From NCBI GenBank assembly GCA_036960305.1, contig JBALWA010000017.1, forward strand, positions 1-64,000: DNA of 64,000 nt, given 5' to 3'. The stretch's first letter is position 1. Each line of letters starts with the position of its first letter. The DNA is from JBALVT01 sp036960305 (GTDB taxonomy: Bacteria > Pseudomonadota > Gammaproteobacteria > Pseudomonadales > Halieaceae). The notes beneath the pieces were generated by a model, which saw only the letters and a program-made list of their open reading frames with translations, ran no database searches and was not told the origin of the DNA. The position numbers and the translations under genes were made by a program. Positions 26,986 to 35,679 of the stretch are shown one piece after another.

Positions 26986-27561
26986 TTAGTAATAGGCCTG
27001 GGACGTATCGGTGTGGTCGGTCATGTCGCGCACACCTTTTAGCTGGGGCAACTGCTCCAGAAGGGTCTTTTCTACGCCGCCCTTGAGGGTCTGATCAACC
27101 ATACCGCAGCCCTGGCATCCACCGCCGAACTGCAAGACGGCAACCTGCTCTTCAGTGACCTCAACCAGGCTGACTTCACCACCGTGGGCCGCCAGTGCAG
27201 GGTTCACCTCGTTGTAGAGCACATAGTTAATCCGGTCTTCCAGAGGGCTATTTTCATCCACTCTGGGCATTTTCGCATTGGGCGCCTTGATCGTAAGCTG
27301 CCCACCCATGCGATCTTTGGAATAATCCACCAGGGCATCTTCCAGGTAAGGGATACTGCGCCCGTCAAACCATGCCGTGAACTTATCGTATTCGTGTTTT
27401 TCATCTTCTTCAGTGAGATCGTCTTCACGGCAATAGGCAATACAGGTTTCAGCTCTGGAAGTGCCTGGCTGGTTAATAAATACCCGCACACCAAGTGCGC
27501 CTTCTTGTTTAGTCAATAGTTCGGCGAGGTAGTCCTGGGCCGATTCAGTGATGGTTACCAT
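26986..27561 (-). CDS. nfuA: Fe-S biogenesis protein NfuA
   Basis: A 191-residue NfuA, exactly the E. coli length. An N-terminal degenerate A-type carrier domain is followed by a Nfu domain with the cluster-binding C149-x2-C152 (GGGCQGCGMVDQTL). NfuA receives 4Fe-4S clusters and hands them to target proteins, especially under oxidative stress or iron shortage. I start it at ATG 27561 (MVTITESAQ), where E. coli NfuA also begins; the frame is open 18 codons further but that stretch covers the promoter. A probable IscR box lies immediately upstream. Its stop abuts that of the PQQ dehydrogenase with no gap. Confidence 0.95.
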   Translation of the reverse strand: MVTITESAQDYLAELLTKQEGALGVRVFINQPGTSRAETCIAYCREDDLTEEDEKHEYDKFTAWFDGRSIPYLEDALVDYSKDRMGGQLTIKAPNAKMPRVDENSPLEDRINYVLYNEVNPALAAHGGEVSLVEVTEEQVAVLQFGGGCQGCGMVDQTLKGGVEKTLLEQLPQLKGVRDMTDHTDTSQAYY

Positions 27562-27894
27562 CTTTACATCCAATCCGAGTAAATTACTCGGGTATTCTAC
27601 CAAATTTATACCCAATAACGCGAGCAGGAGTCACTCACAAACAAGCTGAAATCGCATCGTTCCCGGGATACTTAAGTTCATGCAACCGTGTTTCTTTGTT
27701 TTGCCGTCGTTTTGGCTTTGGGGAGTGTGATTCCAATCGATCTGCTACCGATATTCGAGTGATATGACATTTTTGCCAGAAAATGCACGCCAAGTGGGTA
27801 TTTTGAAGATAAAATCGCCGTTCAATCTGCTAAGATAGCGCGCCATTTTGGGGTACAGCCCCATGTAAATATACCGACAGGAATCAGCAAGAAA
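27562..27894. other. Divergent nfuA-metH control region
   Basis: This 333-base gap lies between divergent genes. On the nfuA side is the IscR-type dyad described separately. On the metH side, a short hairpin (TGGGG/CCCCA, 27849-27863) lies 31 bases before the metH start. I looked for a cobalamin riboswitch (B12 box, GCCACTG) and a SAH riboswitch and saw neither. No small gene is supported here. Confidence 0.5.
27571..27595 (-). promoter_or_regulatory. Probable type-1 IscR binding site upstream of nfuA
   Basis: Read toward nfuA, the 25-base site begins ATACCCGAGTAA and continues TTTACTCGGATTG. It matches about 20 of 25 positions of the type-1 IscR consensus, and the half-site TTACTCGGGTAT (plus strand) closely resembles the IscR boxes of the isc promoter. 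A TAGAAT that could serve as -10 sits at 27594-27599, so bound IscR would overlap the promoter and repress. Confidence 0.65.
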
Positions 27895-30800
27895 ATGACT
27901 GCCTTTAAAACAGCCATACACCCTCTAGAGCAGGCACTGCAAAATCGAATTCTGGTGATCGATGGTGCAATGGGAACCATGATTCAGGGAGAAGGCCTGG
28001 TTGAGGCTGACTATCGCGGGGAGCGCTTTGCCGACCACGGTACGGACCTCAAGGGCAATAATGACCTGCTATCCATTACCCGACCGGATGTCATAGCCAG
28101 GGTCCATCGTGCATTCCTTGATGCCGGTGCGGATATTATTGAAACCAACAGTTTCAACAGTACCGCCGTTGCCCAGGGTGACTACGGCCTGGAAGATTTC
28201 GCAGCGGAGCTGAATCTGGCGGCAGCGAAACTCGCCCGCAAGGTCGCCGATGAAGTCACTGCAGAAACACCAGAAAAACCACGATTCGTGGCGGGTGTAC
28301 TCGGGCCCACGCCTAGAACAGCTTCGATATCCCCTGACGTCAATAATCCAGCAGCCCGCAATATCACCTTTGAGACCCTACAAAAGGACTACGCGGAAGC
28401 CACTTGTGCCCTGATTGACGGCGGCGTAGACCTGCTGCTCATCGAGACAATTTTTGACACCCTCAACGCCAAGGCCGCTGTGTTTGCGGTCAAATCCGTT
28501 TTCCAGGAGCGCGGCATTGAGTTGCCTCTGATGATTTCGGTAACCTTTCCCGATATGAGCGGCCGCGTTCTGTCCGGGCAGAACCCCGAAGCATTCTGGA
28601 ACGCCATCGCTCACGCCGACCCCCTGATTGTTGGCACCAACTGCGGGCGGCGATTCAAGGAGATTGCACCCTTTGTGGAAGATCTGGCCAATTCAGCCAG
28701 CTGCTATTTCAGCGGTCACTTTAATGCCGGTCTGCCCAACGCCTTCGGGGAATATGACGAAACGCCCGAAGATATGAACGAAGAACTCAAGGAATTCGCC
28801 GAGCGTGGATTTCTCAATCTGGTGGGTGGCTGTTGCGGCACGACACCTGAACATATACGCGCGATTGCTGCTGCAGCAGAAGGTGTCACACCCCGCCCAC
28901 TCCCGAGTATAGAGCCCGCCTGCCGATTGAGTGGGCTGGAAGCCTTTAACATCACCTCGGATAGCCTGTTCGTCAACGTGGGGGAGCGCTGTAATGTCAC
29001 CGGTTCGGCGGCGTTCAAGCGCCTGATCCTGAACGGCGACTACGAAGAGGCACTGGCGGTTGCACGTATTCAGGTGGAGGACGGTGCCCAGATTATTGAT
29101 ATCAACATGGATGAGGGCATGTTGGACGCCGAGGAGGCGATGGTAACCTTTCTCAATTTGATTGCCTCGGAACCCGATATTTCCCGGGTACCCATTATGG
29201 TCGACTCCTCCAAGTGGGAAGTCATCGAAGCCGGCCTGCGCTGCATTCAGGGCAAAGCTGTTGTGAATTCGATCAGTCTCAAGGAAGGCGAAGAGGAGTT
29301 CATTGAAAAGGCGAGGCTGTGTCGTTTCTACGGCGCCGCCGTCGTGGTCATGGCGTTTGACGAAGCCGGTCAAGCCGACACCCTGGAACGCAAGATCGAG
29401 ATATGCGAACGATCCTATAAGGTTCTGGTTGAGAAGGTCGGATTAGCGCCGGCCGATATCATCTTCGACCCGAATATTTTTGCCGTTGCGACCGGTATCG
29501 AAGAACACAATAATTATGCTGTGGACTTTATTGAAGCCACCCGCTATATCAAACAAAACCTGCCACATGCACTGGTGTCTGGCGGTGTAAGTAATGTGTC
29601 CTTTTCCTTTCGGGGCAACAACGCCCTGCGCGAGGCCATTCACTCGGTGTTTCTCTATCACGCCATTAAAGCGGGAATGGATATGGGTATCGTCAACGCC
29701 GGTCAACTGGCGGTTTACGATGAGTTACCCAGCGACCTTCGCGACGCAGTGGAAGATGTTGTTCTTAATCGTAGGGACGACGGTACAGAGCGCCTGTTGG
29801 ACCTTGCCGAGACTTACCGCGACAGCGGTACAGCTACCGCTAGAAAAGAAGACCTGAGCTGGCGCGAGAAGCCCGTTGCCAAACGGCTACAACACGCACT
29901 CGTTAAGGGCATTAATACCTGGATCATTGAGGATACCGAAGAAGCCCGACAGACTTTTGACCGGCCCATTGAAGTCATTGAGGGGCCACTGATGGATGGC
30001 ATGAACGTTGTCGGCGACCTGTTCGGCGATGGCAAAATGTTTCTGCCCCAGGTCGTAAAAAGCGCCCGGGTAATGAAACAGTCTGTGGCGTATCTCCAGC
30101 CCTATATTGAAGAGGAAAAGGCGGAAGGCGAAAGCCGGAGTAACGGTAAAATCCTTATGGCTACTGTCAAGGGCGACGTACACGATATCGGCAAAAATAT
30201 TGTGGGTGTTGTCCTGCAATGCAATAATTTTGAGGTAATAGACCTGGGAGTGATGGTTTCCTGCGACGAGATTTTACGTACAGCCAAGGAGCACGATGTC
30301 GATATCATCGGGCTGAGCGGCCTGATCACGCCTTCCCTGGATGAAATGTCTCATGTGGCCAGTGAAATGCAGCGGCTGGATTTCAATGTTCCTCTACTCA
30401 TTGGTGGCGCAACAACGTCCAAGGCACATACCGCGGTTAAGATCGAGCCGAAATACAGCAACGACGCGACCCTGTATGTACCCGATGCATCACGCAGTGT
30501 GTCGGTCGCGACCAAACTGATGAATGCATCAAAAGAGGCCTTTATCGAGGAGACTCGTGCCGATTACGCCGTGGTGCGTGAACGTATTGGTAATCGCAAG
30601 CCCCGCAGCAAGCAACTGGCCTATGAGGATGCGGTAGCGAAAGGCGCTGTGGTTGACTGGCAGCAGTACCAGCCACCAACACCGGAGTTTATTGGCACAC
30701 GGACCTTCGAAGACTTTCCCCTGGAGAACCTGCTGGAGACACTCGACTGGACACCCTTCTTTATTACCTGGGAACTGGCAGGAAAATATCCGAAGATACT

Positions 30801-31590
30801 AGAAGATGAAGTGGTCGGTAGCCAGGCCCAGGAGCTGTTCGACGACGCCCAGGCCATGTTAAAGCGCATCATCGACGAGAAACTTCTGACAGCGAAAGCC
30901 ACCATTGGATTCTGGCCCGCTGCCCGAGTTAGCGGTGATGATGTGGCGGTATTCGCAGATGAAGAGCGAAGCGATCAAATCGCGACCCTGCGCCACCTTC
31001 GGCAGCAAACCCAAAAGGTCGACGGCAAGCCGAATTACAGCCTTGCAGATTTTATTGCACCACAGGAGTCCGGGGTACAGGACTACATAGGCGCATTCTG
31101 CGTAACTACCGGGCATGGCGTCGATAAATTGGCGAAGGAGTTTGAGGCCAATCACGATGATTACAACAGCATCATGGTTAAAGCACTCGCCGATCGTCTG
31201 GCGGAAGCCTTTGCCGAATACCTGCACAGGATGGTGCGAACCGATATTTGGGGGTATGCAGCGGAGGAGGCCTTGAGTAACACCGAATTAATCAAGGAGC
31301 GGTACCGCGGTATACGCCCTGCCCCGGGCTACCCCGCTTGCCCTGACCACACGGAGAAGGAGACACTATTTCAGCTGTTGGATGCTGAAAATACCTGCGG
31401 TGTCACCCTGTCGGAGAATTTTGCGATGTCGCCGGCAGCGGCTGTCAGCGGCTTTTATTACTCCCACCCGGAGTCACGCTATTTCGCCGTAGGCAAAATC
31501 AGCAAAGACCAGGTACAGAGTATTGCCGAGCGCAAGGGCAAAACAACCGCTGAAATGGAACGTTGGTTGGCACCCAACCTCAGCTACTAG
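27895..31590 (+). CDS. metH: Cobalamin-dependent methionine synthase
   Basis: A 1231-residue MetH, close to E. coli (1227). It transfers methyl from methyltetrahydrofolate to homocysteine through cobalamin. The four modules are complete. The homocysteine domain has zinc ligands C250 (GTNCGRRF), C313 and C314 (GGCCGTTPEH). The folate domain includes GERCNVTGSAAFKRLI and VDSSKWEVIEAGL. The B12 domain has the cobalt-ligating H763 in DVHDIGKNIVG. The reactivation domain ends in RYFAVGKISKDQ. It is divergent from nfuA, and the DUF2970 gene follows 18 bases later. Confidence 0.97.
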   Translation: MTAFKTAIHPLEQALQNRILVIDGAMGTMIQGEGLVEADYRGERFADHGTDLKGNNDLLSITRPDVIARVHRAFLDAGADIIETNSFNSTAVAQGDYGLEDFAAELNLAAAKLARKVADEVTAETPEKPRFVAGVLGPTPRTASISPDVNNPAARNITFETLQKDYAEATCALIDGGVDLLLIETIFDTLNAKAAVFAVKSVFQERGIELPLMISVTFPDMSGRVLSGQNPEAFWNAIAHADPLIVGTNCGRRFKEIAPFVEDLANSASCYFSGHFNAGLPNAFGEYDETPEDMNEELKEFAERGFLNLVGGCCGTTPEHIRAIAAAAEGVTPRPLPSIEPACRLSGLEAFNITSDSLFVNVGERCNVTGSAAFKRLILNGDYEEALAVARIQVEDGAQIIDINMDEGMLDAEEAMVTFLNLIASEPDISRVPIMVDSSKWEVIEAGLRCIQGKAVVNSISLKEGEEEFIEKARLCRFYGAAVVVMAFDEAGQADTLERKIEICERSYKVLVEKVGLAPADIIFDPNIFAVATGIEEHNNYAVDFIEATRYIKQNLPHALVSGGVSNVSFSFRGNNALREAIHSVFLYHAIKAGMDMGIVNAGQLAVYDELPSDLRDAVEDVVLNRRDDGTERLLDLAETYRDSGTATARKEDLSWREKPVAKRLQHALVKGINTWIIEDTEEARQTFDRPIEVIEGPLMDGMNVVGDLFGDGKMFLPQVVKSARVMKQSVAYLQPYIEEEKAEGESRSNGKILMATVKGDVHDIGKNIVGVVLQCNNFEVIDLGVMVSCDEILRTAKEHDVDIIGLSGLITPSLDEMSHVASEMQRLDFNVPLLIGGATTSKAHTAVKIEPKYSNDATLYVPDASRSVSVATKLMNASKEAFIEETRADYAVVRERIGNRKPRSKQLAYEDAVAKGAVVDWQQYQPPTPEFIGTRTFEDFPLENLLETLDWTPFFITWELAGKYPKILEDEVVGSQAQELFDDAQAMLKRIIDEKLLTAKATIGFWPAARVSGDDVAVFADEERSDQIATLRHLRQQTQKVDGKPNYSLADFIAPQESGVQDYIGAFCVTTGHGVDKLAKEFEANHDDYNSIMVKALADRLAEAFAEYLHRMVRTDIWGYAAEEALSNTELIKERYRGIRPAPGYPACPDHTEKETLFQLLDAENTCGVTLSENFAMSPAAAVSGFYYSHPESRYFAVGKISKDQVQSIAERKGKTTAEMERWLAPNLSY

Positions 31591-31608
31591 AAGAATGAGG
31601 CTAGCGAT

Positions 31609-31854
31609 ATGACCGAACAGGAAAAAAAAGATCAGGAACAGGAGCCTGAAAAAGCTTCCTCGTTGAATCCATTACAGGTGATTAGCAGTGTGTTCGCCGC
31701 AGGCCTGGGCGTGCAGAGCAGTAAAAATCGTGAACGAGATTTCAAACAGGGTAAGTTCAGTGTCTTTCTTATTGCCGGCTTCCTGTTTACCCTGATTTTT
31801 ATTGGTACCGTTTACACCATCGTGCAGCTGGTACTGAAAAACGCAGGGGGATAA
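31609..31854 (+). CDS. DUF2970 small membrane protein
   Basis: An 81-residue protein of the DUF2970 family. A charged N-terminus (MTEQEKKDQEQEPEKA) is followed by SLNPLQVISSVFAAGLGVQSSKNRERDFKQG, quoted here only in outline as the family core, and one membrane helix (about residues 51-75). GAGG lies upstream of the ATG. It sits 18 bases after metH and is probably co-transcribed. The function of the family is unknown; the conserved QSSKNRERDF segment should face the cytoplasm. Confidence 0.8.
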   Translation: MTEQEKKDQEQEPEKASSLNPLQVISSVFAAGLGVQSSKNRERDFKQGKFSVFLIAGFLFTLIFIGTVYTIVQLVLKNAGG

Positions 31855-31873
31855 GCCCCTGCCTATTGAGATC

Positions 31874-31996
31874 TTAAGAGGGCATGCCTGACAGCCAAAG
31901 ATACAGGGTAAATACGACCAGTGAAATAATGGCTGTTGCCGCGATAGAATCGGCAGCGCCATCGGCGCTTCTTTCCAGTTCTTGCTCTTGTGACAT
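31874..31996 (-). CDS. 40-residue single-pass membrane protein
   Basis: A very short gene converging on DUF2970. The ATG at 31996 has GGAG seven bases upstream, and the TAA is at 31874. The product begins MSQEQELERSADGAADSI and continues with one hydrophobic helix (about residues 19-36, ending YLWLSGMPS). A good ribosome site, a charged N-terminus and a clean membrane helix argue it is real. I cannot name a family. The 20 bases between its stop and that of DUF2970 contain no terminator. Confidence 0.6.
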   Translation of the reverse strand: MSQEQELERSADGAADSIAATAIISLVVFTLYLWLSGMPS

Positions 31997-32220
31997 GTTT
32001 TGCTCCATTGATGAGTGGTGATTTCAGGGCCGCCATTATAACAGTATCCACCGCGATCCCAAGTCGCATGTTTGAATCGGCGGAGTTTAGCTATTCAGCC
32101 CAATTTAGAGTTCTAACCTTATGAATAACAAGACTATTTGTCTGGTGTACTTTTCTGCTAAGGTAGCGCCTCTTTTTATCGGGGCCCTAGTAAAGACGAA
32201 ACCCCATACAGGATTTTTCA

Positions 32221-33885
32221 ATGTACGTTTATGACCAATACGATCAGCAGATCGTCGACCAGCGGGTTGCCCAATTTCGCGACCAAACCGAGCGGTTTTT
32301 GGCCGGTGAACTGTCCGAGGACGCGTTCTTGCCACTGCGCCTCCAAAATGGCCTTTATATTCAACGCCTGGCCCCCCTGCTGCGTATTGCAGTCCCCTAC
32401 GGCCTGTTGAACAGCACCCAGGTGCGCATGCTCGCGCATTTGACTCGAAAGTACGACAAGGGCTATGCCCATATCAGTACGCGGCAGAATGTTCAGCTGA
32501 ACTGGCCACGGGTAGAAGACGTACCTGACATCCTCGCAGAGTTGGCCTCCGTAGAAATGCATGCAATCCAAACCTCTGGCAACTGTATCCGCAATACGAC
32601 TACGGATCAGTTTGCAGGCGTGGCAACGGATGAACTGGAAGACCCCCGTCCCTATTGCGAAATCATTCGCCAGTGGTCAACGCTACACCCTGAATTTGCT
32701 TTTCTCCCGAGAAAATTCAAAATCGCTGTTTGCGGCACTACGGAAGATCGCGCCGCAATTTACAACCACGATGTAGGCCTTGATCTGGTTGCCAATGACA
32801 AGGGCGAAGTAGGCTTTAAGGTGATTGTGGGCGGCGGACTGGGCCGTACACCGGTCATTGGCTCGGTCGTGTGTGAATGGCTAGACAAGAAACACCTGCT
32901 AACCTATCTCGAGGCGATTCTGCGGGTCTACAACCAGAATGGGCGCCGGGACAACAAGTACAAAGCCAGAATCAAGATTCTCGTACGCGCTATGGGCGTG
33001 GACGCATTTCGCGACGCGGTTGAACAGGAATGGGCAGCCATCAAGGATGGCCCGACCACACTGAGCAAGGAAGAAATCGAGCGCAACCGGGCATTCTTTA
33101 CAGCACCCGACTACGAAGTGATCGACTGTGATACATCAACGGCAGCCCTGGGTGCACAGCGCAGCGCAGATCCTCTGTTCGATAATTGGATAAAGCGAAA
33201 TACTGTTGCGCACCATGTTCCGGGGTACCGGATAGTCAACATCTCACTGAAAGCGACTGGCTACGCGCCCGGTGACGTTACCGATGGCCAACTGGAGCTA
33301 TTAGCCGACCTTGCAGACCAATATTCCTTTGGCGAATTACGCACCACCCATGAGCAGAACATTGTACTGGCAGACGTCAGAAAAGATGCACTGTATGCGC
33401 TATGGCAGTCGCTACAAGCTGCGGATTTGGCAACCGCGAATATCGGTTACCTTACCGACATGATCTGCTGCCCCGGCGGTGATTACTGCGCACTTGCCAA
33501 CGCCAAGTCTATCCCGGTGGCAGAAGCTATACAGAGCCGCTTTGACGACCTGGACTACCTGTATGATCTCGGCCCTATTGACCTCAATATCAGCGGCTGC
33601 ATGAACGCCTGTGGCCACCACCACATCGGGCATATCGGTGTTTTGGGTGTGGACAAGAAAGGCCAGGAGTTTTACCAGGTTAGCCTGGGTGGCAGCAAAA
33701 CAAAGGATGCATCACTGGGTAAAATACTGGGTCCCTCATTTAAACAGGAAGACATGCCGGACGTTATCGAAGGCATTATCTCGACCTTTGTGAGCCAGCG
33801 TGTAGAGGAAGAGTCATTCCTCGACACTTACAAACGAATAGGACTGGACCCATTTAAGGAGCGTGTATATGCCAAGGCTGATTAA
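32221..33885 (+). CDS. cysI: Sulfite reductase hemoprotein (CysI-type siroheme protein)
   Basis: A 554-residue siroheme/4Fe-4S reductase, of the form found in Pseudomonas next to a DUF934 gene. It reduces sulfite to sulfide for cysteine synthesis. The cluster-siroheme cysteines are C417-x5-C423 (CCPGGDYC) and C460-x3-C464 (SGCMNACGH). Both half-domain repeats are visible, with STRQNVQLNW and THEQNIVLAD as matching pieces. No NADPH flavoprotein (CysJ) is nearby; as in Pseudomonas, electrons may come from ferredoxin or a separate reductase. The ATG has AGGA seven bases upstream. The next gene overlaps it by 17 bases. Confidence 0.9.
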   Translation: MYVYDQYDQQIVDQRVAQFRDQTERFLAGELSEDAFLPLRLQNGLYIQRLAPLLRIAVPYGLLNSTQVRMLAHLTRKYDKGYAHISTRQNVQLNWPRVEDVPDILAELASVEMHAIQTSGNCIRNTTTDQFAGVATDELEDPRPYCEIIRQWSTLHPEFAFLPRKFKIAVCGTTEDRAAIYNHDVGLDLVANDKGEVGFKVIVGGGLGRTPVIGSVVCEWLDKKHLLTYLEAILRVYNQNGRRDNKYKARIKILVRAMGVDAFRDAVEQEWAAIKDGPTTLSKEEIERNRAFFTAPDYEVIDCDTSTAALGAQRSADPLFDNWIKRNTVAHHVPGYRIVNISLKATGYAPGDVTDGQLELLADLADQYSFGELRTTHEQNIVLADVRKDALYALWQSLQAADLATANIGYLTDMICCPGGDYCALANAKSIPVAEAIQSRFDDLDYLYDLGPIDLNISGCMNACGHHHIGHIGVLGVDKKGQEFYQVSLGGSKTKDASLGKILGPSFKQEDMPDVIEGIISTFVSQRVEEESFLDTYKRIGLDPFKERVYAKAD

Positions 33886-34333
33886 GAACGGCAGTATCGT
33901 TGAAGACTCGTGGCTGCCTCTTGAGCCGGAGAACGAGACCCCCAGAGCGCAACATATACTGTCACTGGACCAGTGGGAGGCACTGGATGAGAAAGAAGGT
34001 ACGGCGGTACAGTTGGAATCAGATCAACCACCCGCCCCATTGAAGGCACATCTGGGACAACTTTCCCTGATTGCCATCAACTTTCCAGCCTTTACCGATG
34101 GTCGCGGCTTTTCCTACGCCCGAGAGTTGCGCGAACAGGGCTACCAGGGAGAATTGAGAGCAGTAGGGAATTTCATTCGAGACCAGATACACTACCTCAG
34201 CCGCTGCGGGTTCAATGCCTTCCATCTCGAGCAGGAAACCGAACTGGAGGGAGCGTTATCGAGCCTTGAGGATTTCAGCGAGCACTACCAGGCGGCATCT
34301 GACAAGACAGATCCACTGTTTCGCCGCCGCTGA
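33869..34333 (+). CDS. DUF934 protein, partner of CysI
   Basis: A 154-residue DUF934 protein (MPRLIKNGSIVEDSW, LIAINFPAFTDGRGFSYARE, RELREQGYQGELRAVGNFIRD in outline). Genes of this family almost always directly follow this type of cysI, so a role in sulfite reduction is likely, but its biochemical activity is not known. I start it at ATG 33869, which has AAGGAG about eight bases upstream inside the end of cysI. Overlap implies translational coupling. Soluble, no signal peptide. Confidence 0.88.
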   Translation: MPRLIKNGSIVEDSWLPLEPENETPRAQHILSLDQWEALDEKEGTAVQLESDQPPAPLKAHLGQLSLIAINFPAFTDGRGFSYARELREQGYQGELRAVGNFIRDQIHYLSRCGFNAFHLEQETELEGALSSLEDFSEHYQAASDKTDPLFRRR

Positions 34334-34422
34334 TTATTCAGGTAGTTCAACACTACCGGTTTCTATTCCCTCTTCGCTTGTTTACACTTTGTTATCAGAG
34401 TTTTCGCGAGGTTTTGGCCTGA

Positions 34423-35598
34423 ATGGACGCCAGTAGTGTCACCTTTTCCTTTTTCCTTATCTTTACCGGCGCTGCAATCTTTGCGTCTATAGCGCTCTAT
34501 ACCCGCCAGCCCCTGATTATCGCCTATATAGCTCTGGGCGCTGTTATAGGCCCCTACGGCCTCTCCATGGTCACCGACTTAAACCTACTGTCCGATATTG
34601 GTCATGTGGGCATTATCTTTCTGCTGTTTCTCCTGGGCCTGGACATGCAGCCCCAGGCACTGTGGGCCACATTACGTAAGTCGACCGTCGTGGGTTTATT
34701 TAGCTCCGCTCTGTTCCTTGGCATGGGCTTTGGCGTTGCGTTTGCCTTTGGCCTATCAACCATGGACTCGTTGATCGTAGGCGCAGCCATGATGTTTTCT
34801 TCAACGATCATCGGCATCAAATTGCTACCCACCACCGTCTTGCACCACCGCCACATTGGGGAACTAATGATTGGCCTTTTACTGCTACAAGACGTATTGG
34901 CGATTATTGTTCTCATGATCTTGTTGTCACTGTCGGCCGGCGGCACGGAGTCAATGGCGGTAGATATCGCGCTGTCACTGGCGGGCTTACCGCTGCTGGT
35001 TGGCACCGCGGTACTCCTGGTACGCTACGTTCTTTTACCGCTTATCAGCCGCTTCGACCGGTTCCATGAGTATATTTTTCTACTCGCCATCGGCTGGTGC
35101 CTGGGCCTGGCCGAGGCGGCACAACTCATGGGACTTTCAGCAGAAATCGGTGCTTTTATTGCCGGAATCAGTCTCGCGACCAGCCCGATATCCCAATACA
35201 TAGCGGTTAACCTCAAGCCACTCAGGGACTTTTTCCTGATCCTGTTCTTCTTCTCAGTCGGTGCCCGCTTCAACCTCGCCTTACTGGGTGACGTGCTCTT
35301 TCCCGCCCTACTGCTATCGGCCCTGGTACTGGGATTGAAGCCCGTCGTTTATCGATACCTGCTAAAAGGCGTCAGCGAAAAACGCACCCTCGCCTGGGAT
35401 CTCGGATTCCGCCTGGGTCAGGCCAGTGAGTTTTCCCTGTTGATCGCCTACGTCGCGATTGGCGGCGCCTTGATTTCAGAGCAAGCCTCGCTCCTCATAC
35501 AGGCGACGACAATAATCACCTTCGTCGCCTCGTCCTACATTGTGGTCCTTAATTTCGCCACCCCGATTGCGGTGACTGACAAGCTGCGACGAGATTAA
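34423..35598 (+). CDS. CPA2-family cation:proton antiporter (Kef-like membrane domain)
   Basis: A 391-residue inner-membrane antiporter with about 12 hydrophobic segments and the CPA2 phrases QPLIIAYIALGAVIGPYGL, GIIFLLFLLGLDMQ, FSSTIIGIKLLP and LGLAEAAQLMGLSAEIGAF. It exchanges K+ or Na+ for H+. Unlike KefB/KefC it stops after the membrane domain and has no RCK (TrkA-N) nucleotide-binding domain, so the glutathione gating of Kef should not apply. It stands alone, converging on etfA, and ends in a shared terminator. Confidence 0.85.
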   Translation: MDASSVTFSFFLIFTGAAIFASIALYTRQPLIIAYIALGAVIGPYGLSMVTDLNLLSDIGHVGIIFLLFLLGLDMQPQALWATLRKSTVVGLFSSALFLGMGFGVAFAFGLSTMDSLIVGAAMMFSSTIIGIKLLPTTVLHHRHIGELMIGLLLLQDVLAIIVLMILLSLSAGGTESMAVDIALSLAGLPLLVGTAVLLVRYVLLPLISRFDRFHEYIFLLAIGWCLGLAEAAQLMGLSAEIGAFIAGISLATSPISQYIAVNLKPLRDFFLILFFFSVGARFNLALLGDVLFPALLLSALVLGLKPVVYRYLLKGVSEKRTLAWDLGFRLGQASEFSLLIAYVAIGGALISEQASLLIQATTIITFVASSYIVVLNFATPIAVTDKLRRD

Positions 35599-35634
35599 AT
35601 AATAGCGCTGCCTGATTGAGAAAGTGACAGGCAT

Positions 35635-35665
35635 AAAAAAACCGGCTATATAAGCCGGTTTTTTT
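35635..35665. terminator. Bidirectional terminator between the Kef-like gene and etfA
   Basis: Seven As, ACCGGCT, a five-base loop ATATA, AGCCGGT, and seven Ts. The symmetric A and T runs make it an intrinsic terminator on both strands, serving both converging genes. Confidence 0.92.
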
Positions 35666-35679
35666 AGCGGAAAGGCTTC

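Noticed and set aside
27616..27894. Cobalamin or SAH riboswitch ahead of metH
   Set aside because: No B12 box or conserved SAH-riboswitch core was seen; only a five-base-pair hairpin is present.
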